A DNA stretch of 64,000 nt, from positions 31,614,256 to 31,678,255 of the forward strand of contig NC_061508.1 in assembly GCF_022539505.1 (NCBI RefSeq), given 5' to 3'. This stretch comes from Lolium rigidum (Eukaryota > Streptophyta > Magnoliopsida > Poales > Poaceae). Of this stretch, positions 11,772-19,324 are shown piece after piece. Numbering within the stretch: position 1 is the first letter of the stretch; each line of letters opens with the position of its first letter. A program made the translations under genes and the position numbers. The notes beneath the pieces are model-generated. The model was given only the letters and a program-made list of their open reading frames with translations. It did no database searches and had not been told where the DNA came from.

Positions 11772-12118
11772 AGCGGTACTACCGGTACCAGGAGCGGTAG
11801 TACCGCTACCTCTACTGGTACCGCCTGTGATACCACTCTGATCATTGCACAAGGTTTTGCCCCACAGAACACGTTGCGGTACCTTCACGGTAGTACCGCT
11901 TGAGGGCGGTAGTACCGCCCACGGTACCGCGCTAAGTACCGTAACGCGTTACGGTAGTACCGCTCTGGTACCGCTCGGGTACCGCTTGGGATCCAGTAAG
12001 TTCTGGACCCTATTGCGGTACCGCAAGCGGTAATACCGCAATGTGTCCACGTGGACAAGTTCAGTGGGGAATTCGAACTCAGAGCGGTAGTACCGCTTCT
12101 AGGAGCGGTAGTACCGCT
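11772..12118 (+). repeat. Dispersed hairpin units AGCGGTA(C/G)TACCGCT (cluster 2)
   Basis: About eight copies or variants of the 15-nt near-palindrome lie in the 5' part of the probable X LTR, ending with a pair joined by TCTAGG (12081-12118) just upstream of a TATA-like motif. The same paired form occurs at 8822-8856 in the gene leader. Confidence 0.8.
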
Positions 12119-12373
12119 TAGGCAAAAACAGTGGGCAACGGTTGGATTTGGAGGGACCTATATAAAGGCCCCTTCTTCTCCACCCAGCCTTAGCTCTTCT
12201 CTCTCTCTCTCCTCCATTGTTGCTGAGCTCAAAATTGAAGGGATCTCCTCATCCACCCAATCAATCTTGCTCATAATTTGAGAGGTGGTAGAGGAGACCC
12301 CGATCTATCATTCTACCGAGAGAAAGTTCACCAATTCGTGGTAGTCCTTAGTGGATCTTGGTGTTAGGGTTCC

Positions 12374-12534
12374 TTGGTGGAAGAGCTTCTTAGTGGAGCC
12401 TTGGAGGAGCTTCTTGGTGGAGCCTTGGAGGAGCTTCTTGGTGGAGCCTTGGAGGAGCTTCTTGGTGGAGCATTGGAAGAGTTCCTTTGGTGGAGCATTG
12501 GAGATGGGTTCCTATGGTGGAGCATTGGAGATGT
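12374..12534 (+). repeat. 24-bp tandem repeat
   Basis: The unit GGAGCCTTGGAGGAGCTTCT plus TGGT is repeated about three to four times almost perfectly, then grades into 27-bp variants with GGAGCATTGGAGATG. It lies inside the probable X LTR, downstream of its TATA-like motif. It stays open in several frames, but I treat it as noncoding. Confidence 0.85.
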
Positions 12535-13012
12535 GCAGCTATGGAGTCTAGCTTGGTGATGTACTAGCTCCATAGGGTGTTGGGAGCATCCTTGTGTGTG
12601 GAGCTCGCCCCAACCTTGTGAAGGAATCACCGCCTCGACCGGTGCCTTAGTGGAAGAGGGAGAGCACCTTCGTGGAGCTCTCTCGAGGAAGAAGGTGAGG
12701 CCTTCCTTCGTGGTGTGGCCGTCTAGTCTCTTGTGTGAGACTAGCACCTCCTCAACGCAGTACGTACTTCCTTTAGTGGAAGGAACTGCAGGAAACAAAC
12801 CTCGACTCGCCTCGCGCCCCCGGTTGTCTCGCTCCTTACTCTCATTATCTTGTTGATTCCTTTACTTGTTGCACTTGTCCGATATTCATTGTAGGATCAC
12901 CCTATTGCTAAAGTTCACACCTTTACCTTCCGTTGCCTAAAAATTGAAAAAGACTAAAACTTGCCGTAGCGCCATTCACCCCCCCCCCCTCTTGTTCGCT
13001 ACGATCCATTCA

Positions 13013-13058
13013 CCTTCCTCTTGGGGTTCCCAACGGACGTGTGCTTCACGCGTTATCA
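13013..13058 (+). repeat. 46-bp terminal stub of a C-like (Athila-type) LTR
   Basis: The segment from CCTTCCTCTTGGGG to GCGTTATCA matches the terminus of the C element LTR (reverse complement of 40652-40697, and of the matching start of the right LTR), with a few substitutions. It ends in CA exactly where LINE sequence begins. It appears to be the end of an LTR that inserted into the LINE and was then interrupted or deleted at 13012/13013 by element X. Confidence 0.6.
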
Positions 13059-14170
13059 GTGGCCTACCGCCGCAGCCGAGGACAAGATCAGCGACAATGC
13101 CTCCGCCATGAAGTTAGAGAGCAAAGGTGAGAGAGGGTCCCCTTGTCTCACCCCTCTCTTGTTTCTGAAGAATGGGCCCACTTCTCCATTAATAGAGATT
13201 GCAGTCTGGCCACCCATGACAAGCTGCGAGATGCGGTGAACCACCCCACCATCAAAGCCCTTCGCCCGAAGCACCTCGAGCAGGAAATTCAAGTTCACAC
13301 GGTCGTAAGCTTTCTCGAAATCGAGTTTTAGCAGGAGGCACCCTTGCCTCTTGACCTTTAACTCATGCACAATCTCGTGTAGGGCCAAGACCCCACCCAA
13401 GATGAATCTGCCCTTAATAAACGCAGTCTGGTTAGGACTGATGATGCGATTGGCAATGGGGTCGAGCTTGGTTGCCATGGCCTTAGACACAATTTTGAAG
13501 ATTACATTGATGAGGGCGATCGGCCGAAACTGAGTAATTCTGTCCGCGCCCGGCACTATTGGGATCAGCGAGAGCACCCCAAAATTAAGTCTCGCAATAT
13601 CAATTCTTCCAAGGATGTAGTTGTTGAGGTTATGAAGGATTCCCAGCTTGACTAAGCCCCAGAGTTTCTTGAAGAAGAAAACCGGAAACCCATCCGGGCC
13701 TGGGGCCGTGTCTGATTTCATGTCCATAACAATAGCTTCCAGCTCCTCTTCAGAAAAGGTGTGCATCAGGTTTTCATTCTCCTCCTGAGACACCCTAGCC
13801 TCAGTACCCCAAGCGTGGGGCTGCAACCCACAGATCCTTGCCTCCTCTGAGCCTAGTAGCTGATGGTAGAACTTGTAGATGTGCTGTTGGATGAGGCGTT
13901 TGTCCGTGATCACCCCTTGATCTGACAAAAGAGAAGAGATGCAGCATTTCCTACGGCGCCCATTAGCCACCGCATGGAATTACTTGGTGTTGGCATCCCC
14001 TTGCAGGGTCCAGCGCACCCGGCCTCTTTGTCTCCGGTACTCTTCTTCCGCACGGAACACTTCAAGAAGTTGGTCCTCCAGGTGATATCTGAACGCCCAC
14101 TCTTCCTCATCAATCCCCACCGCATCCGCGTTTTCATCCAGGGTCTTGATTTGGTTCAGCAAACCCTGTG
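13059..14170 (-). pseudogene. LINE reverse transcriptase fragment
   Basis: On the minus strand, from about 14162 down to 13059, the translation shows the linker before the RT domain (WTLQGDANTK), then APGPDGFPVFFFKKLW, FRPIALINVIFKIVSKAMA, NQTAFIKGR, LLKLDFEKAYDRVN and RGVRQGDPLSPLL. This is the L1-type plant LINE RT order. The frame is broken by a TAA stop just after NTK (around 13971-13976), where a Tyr is usual. The sequence ends abruptly after ...SSAAAVGH, before the catalytic (Y/F)ADD motif, at the C-like LTR stub. The endonuclease and the 3' end are missing. It is a dead, doubly truncated copy. Confidence 0.88.
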
Positions 14171-14350
14171 AGTCAAGAATTTTGCTCCTTCAATTCTTGT
14201 AGTGTTTGCCTATATAGCTTGATTTACGAACTTTGGTATTGTACAACTTGAATTGTATGATGCTTTTGTAGTTAAAATTGCATCGGTATAATTTAATCTC
14301 CACGCATGTTATCCATACGATTGAACAAAACACTTTTGTTTGTTGTCCAG

Positions 14351-14530
14351 GACACTCTAATGGACATGTTTTAAACTAAGGTTAAAGGTCTGAAACTAAA
14401 TTCAACTGTTGCACCTGAAGTTCTGAAGTCTGACACAACTTAGGCAGTCTTGAACAACACTTGCTTACTCTTCTGGTACCAAGAACATGGTTTTGATTTT
14501 GGAGTAGAACACCTGCTTAATGAGAACAAG
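14351..14530 (+). pseudogene. Probable captured host-gene exon inside the Helitron
   Basis: A 180-bp block (60 codons, phase 0 at both ends) is bounded by an acceptor-like TTTGTTGTCCAG and a donor-like AAG|GTATGTTTTG. One frame reads like protein (for example FWYQEHGFDFGVEHLLNENK at its end), interrupted by two stops, TAA near 14372 and TAG near 14432. Helitrons often capture gene pieces, and the opposite orientation to the helicase fits that. The parent gene is not recognised. Confidence 0.4.
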
Positions 14531-14881
14531 GTATGTTTTGTGTCTGCTATTTTTCCCTGTTTTGACTTATCATATTTCTTCTTTAGATACATAATTTTCT
14601 GAGACATTTAACATAAGTAAATTAACACTAAGATCAAAAATGTTGCGGGATAAGGGGCTGTGGCATGACAACAAAAATATTATAGTATTTAGCAACACTT
14701 TAAAATGTTCATATATCAAATACTTTTACAACCATTATAACTTAAAATCTGCTCGAATCTGGTCCAGCGAGTTCAAGTGCTACGAACATCCTTGTAGACT
14801 ATGTTCAATGTGGTCGTTACTAAGGACTCGGTTCTTTTTCTTTTCTTTGAATTATTTGTCTTGTCCTTTCCATTGTCCTTG

Positions 14882-15453
14882 ATGGCGAGGATCTTGATGT
14901 TACTTTTAGCGGTGGCTCTGGACAACGCGACATACAGCTAGCCATGTGAGAATACCAGCTCTGGTAGGTACACGCCCACAGTCGGGATGGTCTACCCTTG
15001 CTCCTTGTTGATCTTCATGGAAAAATTGGGCATGATAGGGAACTGCTTCCTCTTGAATCTAAATGGGAACATGTTGTCGTCGTATTGGCATAGAGGTATC
15101 CGAGGAAGAAACACCCTCTCCCATGCGTGCTGTCCCAAGACGATCTCAGCGTCGATGGCGTTACTCTGGAACCCACGGACCACAAGCCTTGTGCCATCAC
15201 ATAACCCGTTAGCAGGGTCGATATTCCTCAACAATATAATTGGGAAATTTATCTTCAGTTTAAGCGCGTGCGGGGGAAGCCCATTAGGAGTTAGGTCATT
15301 CAGGAACTGTAGAGGATAGTAGCCGTGTGGATCGTCCTCCATGCTATCAAAGCTATAGTAGATCGTCTCCTCGCCATGAAAACGCTCAATCATGTGCATG
15401 TTTATTCCATCGACACTGTCGTTCCTTGTGGAGAGAATCGCTCGAGAAGTCAT
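14882..15453 (-). pseudogene. Helitron PIF1-like helicase, C-terminal fragment
   Basis: The minus-strand frame from 15453 reads through the Helitron helicase C-terminal region: LTPNGLPPHALKLKINFPII, then LLRNIDPANGLCDGTRLVVR, AEIVLGQHAWERVFLPRIPL, and FPFRFKRKQFPI followed by the INKEQG helicase motif. Homology continues to about 14882 with VGVYLPE, FSHG and LYVALSRATA, but across two in-frame stops, one just after EQG. The N-terminal Walker motifs and the Rep domain are absent because the A LTR interrupts the gene at 15454. It would encode part of the DNA-unwinding half of the rolling-circle transposase and cannot be functional. Confidence 0.88.
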
Positions 15454-15454
15454 G

Positions 15455-15995
15455 TGACGTGGGCATTACCCTTCGGGTAACCGATATTGCCCTATCATGT
15501 GCGGCCCAACTGGAGGCCCATGAAGATACCCGATGGCAAGGTGGGCCGCTAGGACGGTGCTGGAGAAGATTCCTTGAAGAATAAGACGAAGAGGAGCCGA
15601 ACAAGGAAAGTTTAGAGCTAGGTCTTTTGTAAACCTAGTCATACCCGGACAGATCTCTTGAGACCTGGCCTCCTATATAAAGGCCAGGAGAGGGGCTGCC
15701 GAGGGACACAATCAATCTTAGCAACTTTAGCCACCACAAGTCTAGAGCTAGGTCGCCGTAGCACTTAGCCTCTCGACGAGATCACAGCCGAAACCTTCGG
15801 CACCCCATTGTAACCCGATATTTTCATAATCAAGGTCAGACAGGCAGGACATAAGGGTTTTACCTCATCGAGGGCTCCGAACCTGGGTAAATCGCTCTCC
15901 CCGCTTGTCTATTAACCGATGTCTCGTGTCAGCCTACAGGATTCCATCAACCCTAAGCCCCAATCGGAGGGCATTGCCGAGGAGTACCCTCGACA
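15455..15995 (+). repeat. 5' LTR of element A
   Basis: About 541 bp from TGACGTGGGC to ...ACCCTCGACA. The 3' end is fixed by the primer-binding site two bases later. A diverged minus-strand copy lies at 1211-1671. It holds a hairpin TATA box and ATG-containing sequence near its end. Confidence 0.85.
15664..15688 (+). promoter_or_regulatory. Hairpin TATA box of the A LTR
   Basis: CCTGGCCT (15664-15671) and AGGCCAGG (15681-15688) pair perfectly around the loop CCTATATAA, identical to the B loop although the arms differ. Transcription would start about 25-30 bp downstream, near 15705. Confidence 0.75.
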
Positions 15996-17580
15996 ATTGG
16001 CGCCGTCTGTGGGAACCCTGTCGGTACAAGGTAGGTCATCAGCAGTACCGGTCACGTCTGCGGTGTTCGTGCTAGAGTCACCAACATCATCGGATCCGAA
16101 ATATTCAGTTCATTGCGGGTCCTTCGAGTTCGTACCGCATACCGAGGCGTCGCGTCCGATATCCGCAGAATCACGCGACAACATGGATACTACTTTCGGT
16201 GGTGTTCACTTCATCATCGATTCCAGAGGGTTTCTTTGCCTCCCTAGTTCAAACGCATCAAGCCTAAGAACTTCGGTTCCAGAAGATATCACGCCAGTAG
16301 CAACTTCGGCAGTCCTATCCAGGAGTGCGGGAGAGGGAAGCCGAGGTAGCCTCGGCTCCGTAGAGGAGCAAAGGAAAATACGAAGGGACTCACGTCGTGA
16401 AGAGGAAGAACAAATCGCGACTCGCCCCCGACGGTACGAACGAGGATGCCACAGCACGCAATCAAGCAGGAATCGCCTTCGCACGCCTTGCCTATCGGCC
16501 ACGGAGCAACTTGAAGCACCGTGTTATCTACACTCTTACATCGATCCAAAGGATGGCCTTGAAAAATCCAGTCATTTGCTCAGAAATTGTCGGCAGTTCC
16601 TAGAAATTCGGCAGTTCTGCGACGATCTTAGGGCAGAGGCCGCGGCAAGAGTTCACACAATGGAGAGAAGAGCGGCATCCTATATCTATCCGCCAGAACC
16701 ATATATACCAGAGCCATACGTAACAGCAGGAGGAGACAAGTATGCACCAACCGAGGTGTTTCCAGAGTCTCGCGGACAGGTCAGCATGATCCATAAAACC
16801 AGCTTTTCAAAGAGAGAAGTTAAGAAGTTTTCACGGGAAGTAAAGTACGCAGAAGTTACCATGGTCGACATGCCCGAATATATCGACTGGTCAGACCAAA
16901 GTATATCTTTTAGCAAGGAAGATCACCCGAAGGCCGTCCCAAGGCCTGGCCACGCAGCCTTAGTCCTTGAAGCGCAGATTGGAGGATACAATATGAGCAA
17001 AGTGTTCATGGACGGAGGAAGCGGCCTGAATCTGTTGTTCGCCAGCACAATGAAAGCGATGGGCCTAACAGCCAACATGCTACGAGTGTCCGACACGGGA
17101 TTCCATGGCATCATACCGACTCGACCCGCTTATTCTCTTGGCAAGATATCGCTGGACGTAGTTTTCGGCACACCTAGCAACTTCAGAAAGGAGAAAATCG
17201 AGTTTGAGGTGGTCGACTGGGAGTCTCAGTACCATGCCATCCTCGGCAGACCTGCGTTTGCCAAATTCATGGCCGTACCCCACTACGTGTACCTGAAACT
17301 GGAGATGCCAGGCAACAACGGGACAGCGATAACCATACATGGAAGCTTCTCCCGTTCAGATACCTGTGACAGAGATTTCCAAAAGATTGCCTCAAAGTTT
17401 GGGGCTAAGGAAGAACTTAATGCAGTCGATGCTATCACAGACCACACGAAGCCACCGGCCGATAACCGAAACGTGAGATCCGATGAGTTTGACGTTGCGA
17501 AGGAAGCAAAGAAGCGGCAGGTGCATCCCTCTGACCCGAAGAAGACAGTCAATATTTCGGCAGACCTCACTGTCGCATAG
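15919..17580 (+). CDS. gag: Gag-protease of element A, lacking the capsid core
   Basis: The frame is open from an ATG inside the LTR (15919) to TAG at 17578-17580, 553 residues. The first in-frame ATG beyond the PBS is 16183, so the true start is uncertain. The N-terminus is unrecognised and Arg/Glu-rich (RRDSRREEEEQ near residue 155). A finger-like C-x2-H-x13-H-x4-C follows (16522-16590). The second half is the retropepsin: KVFMDGGSGLNLLF with the catalytic DGGSG (around 17008), then FHGIIPTRPAYSLGKI and YHAILGRPAFAKF. The capsid-type retrotransposon gag domain present in B and D is missing between the charged region and the finger (about 16445-16520), most simply an internal deletion. The frame continues into pol after the TAG. 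Confidence 0.8.
   Translation: MSRVSLQDSINPKPQSEGIAEEYPRQLAPSVGTLSVQGRSSAVPVTSAVFVLESPTSSDPKYSVHCGSFEFVPHTEASRPISAESRDNMDTTFGGVHFIIDSRGFLCLPSSNASSLRTSVPEDITPVATSAVLSRSAGEGSRGSLGSVEEQRKIRRDSRREEEEQIATRPRRYERGCHSTQSSRNRLRTPCLSATEQLEAPCYLHSYIDPKDGLEKSSHLLRNCRQFLEIRQFCDDLRAEAAARVHTMERRAASYIYPPEPYIPEPYVTAGGDKYAPTEVFPESRGQVSMIHKTSFSKREVKKFSREVKYAEVTMVDMPEYIDWSDQSISFSKEDHPKAVPRPGHAALVLEAQIGGYNMSKVFMDGGSGLNLLFASTMKAMGLTANMLRVSDTGFHGIIPTRPAYSLGKISLDVVFGTPSNFRKEKIEFEVVDWESQYHAILGRPAFAKFMAVPHYVYLKLEMPGNNGTAITIHGSFSRSDTCDRDFQKIASKFGAKEELNAVDAITDHTKPPADNRNVRSDEFDVAKEAKKRQVHPSDPKKTVNISADLTVA
15998..16015 (+). other. Primer-binding site of element A
   Basis: TGGCGCCGTCTGTGGGAA begins two bases after the LTR end and has the TGGCGCC start typical of plant Gypsy primer-binding sites, complementary to a tRNA ending GGCGCCA. 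I did not assign the tRNA. Confidence 0.8.
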
Positions 17581-17731
17581 GAAGGCGCGCTCATCGAGTT
17601 CCTCCGTGAGCGCTGGGAAATATTTGCATGGGAACCATCCGACATGCCAGGTATTCCCAGGGAACTCGCTAAGCACGCCCTCAATGTTGACCCGAAGGCC
17701 AAACCAGTACATCAGTCGATGCTCCGGTTGT
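17581..17731 (+). pseudogene. pol: Start of pol of element A, upstream of the LARD
   Basis: Directly after the gag-protease TAG the same frame continues with a block homologous to B and D: FLRERWEIFAWEPSDMPGIP and then ELAKHALNVDPKAKPVHQ. It is interrupted at 17731/17732 by the LARD. The target duplication GTTGT occupies 17727-17731 and 31862-31866; removing the LARD and one copy restores continuity to 31867. Confidence 0.85.
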
Positions 17732-19281
17732 TGTAACACCCCACTTTTTGCAACCTTGTTTATTTGTCCATAATGCAAAAATTAGGGGGAACAAAAACTT
17801 TTTCTTAGACTATAGATAGATGAATTGCCTTGATCTGTTGGTTATGATGAATTGCCTTGATCTGTTGGTAGATGAATTGTCTTGATTTGCTTGTTGAGTT
17901 TTGTCTTGAGCTACCTCATAGAACAACATCCCTAGTGGTTAAACAAGCAACTCACCAAATAAAACACATGTGTGGCTTAGGAAAAATTGTTTTCCTTCTT
18001 ACTACATCAAACCTCTCTCCTGATGACAACCTGAGTGTGTCATCTTGATTTTCTCTTTGTAGTACAAGATAGCTCAATCATCCTTAATTCACAACTTGGT
18101 GATCTCAATGCATGGATCTCATCTGTGCATCTCCCTCTGCAATTTCCACATCCTGCATGTCTCATTCTACCCTTGCATCACTTATATTCAACTTGACCTT
18201 ATACCCTATCCAATGATTCAACTCTAGATCACTTCCTTCACTTTTACCTCTTGTTTTTATTCAAGTTTAATCTTCACCAAACCAAGAGTGGGAATGATGG
18301 ATACATTTTGTAGCCACCATCTACCCTTGAGAACATTCCTCCCTAAATTAGTTTCCCTCCTCAAAAATCCTACAGTTTTCCTTCTCTAGTTTTGATCACA
18401 AAACTACTTCTAGTTTTATTAAAACTTTCCAAGATTTCTCTTCAAAGAAAACAGGGAACTGAAATGGGTTTTGTTTTTCATCCCATTTCTACCAAGTATT
18501 GATTTATAAAACATTATTTCTATTTTGCTTTGTTTTAACAAAAAGCTTGTTTATGGTACCTATACCATTTCTTGTTTCCCTCTTGATTATTTTACATTTG
18601 AGAAAAACTCTACCTAACTTGAGAAAGTAAGTAGAATATTTTGAGCTCCTATGTTTCAACTAGTTTTCTCTCAACATTGTCAAATGCCATTCCACTTGAG
18701 TTCATTCCCAATTGTCCCTAGACAATTGAGGTGTTTCAAGTACTTTTCAAATAAATTCTATTTCGAATGACAACTCTTGCACATCTTGTGTACATCTTTG
18801 ATCTACCCCATAATGTTCCTTCATCCTCCAATTCTTGATCAAGTAGATGAACTCTTGATACCTTCTACTGGACTCCCTTCAACTAAACCCTAGACTCAGG
18901 GAGTATTTCAAACCACTCCCATTTGACCTCTTATTTGTAGAACAACTTATATTTCATCATGCCCATCTCAATCCTCTATTCTTTTTCATCATCACCTTGA
19001 CCTCATGAATTGATGTCACCTTCATACTCCTTTTTATCTATATGTATCTACTCCTATTTTTATCCTCATCAAAGTCACCTATTGGCATTATCTCCTCAAC
19101 ATCATGACTTGGTCTATACACATGGATGTTGTGCATCTCTCTCTTTGTTCACTTGTTGTTGGCACATGAAGGAGCCGGCCATGGAAAGAATTTTCGGCCA
19201 GCCATTGTGCTTCCCACTTTCTTCTCTTACAAGCCTTGCCTCCCAACTACCCCAACAATTAAATGGGCAGCCACCCACCTT

Positions 19282-19324
19282 GGCCAATCAAAAAAGGAGG
19301 CAGCCACCCCTCTCCCTCTATAAA
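19282..19324 (+). promoter_or_regulatory. Putative LARD LTR core promoter
   Basis: GGCCAATCAAA (CCAAT at about 19282) lies roughly 35 bp upstream of CTCTATAAATT (TATAAA, 19319-19324), about 1.6 kb into the LTR. Identical sequence occurs in the 3' LTR at offset +8339 (TATAAA at 27658). This would place the transcript start near 19350. Confidence 0.5.

Larger units (their letters stand above)
8453..13012 (+). mobile_element. Element X: remnant with an intact gene and probable 3' LTR
   Basis: The right part of an unclassified, LTR-type element. In order it holds a 5' leader with hairpin minisatellites, a two-exon gene (9046-10888), a 3' region with three GGGGGAG motifs, and a probable LTR (11545-13012). 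No reverse transcriptase or integrase is visible, so it looks non-autonomous. Its 5' LTR is not in the window; the sequence left of the solo LTR (1672-2726) may be its continuation. The right end abuts a C-like LTR stub at 13013. Confidence 0.55.
11545..13012 (+). repeat. Probable 3' LTR of element X
   Basis: The 1,468-bp block starts TGTAAG directly after a polypurine tract and ends ...GATCCATTCA, just before a C-like LTR stub, so it has the TG...CA form of an LTR. It carries hairpin minisatellites (11772-12118), a TATA-like CTATATAAAGG (12158-12170), a 24-bp tandem array (12374-12534) and a poly-C run near 12980. The boundaries rest on context only, because the partner LTR is not in the window. 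Confidence 0.45.
14171..15454 (-). mobile_element. Helitron fragment
   Basis: This holds the C-terminal part of a Helitron PIF1-type helicase on the minus strand (14882-15453), followed in element orientation by AT-rich sequence (14171-14880) that contains a probable captured exon on the opposite strand. Neither terminal signature (5' TC or 3' hairpin plus CTRR) could be placed. The right side is cut by the A LTR at 15455, and the left boundary with the LINE is approximate. Confidence 0.6.

Noticed and set aside
12351..12551. Repetitive small protein on either strand
   Set aside because: It is produced by the 24-bp tandem repeat, whose length is a multiple of three and so keeps frames open.
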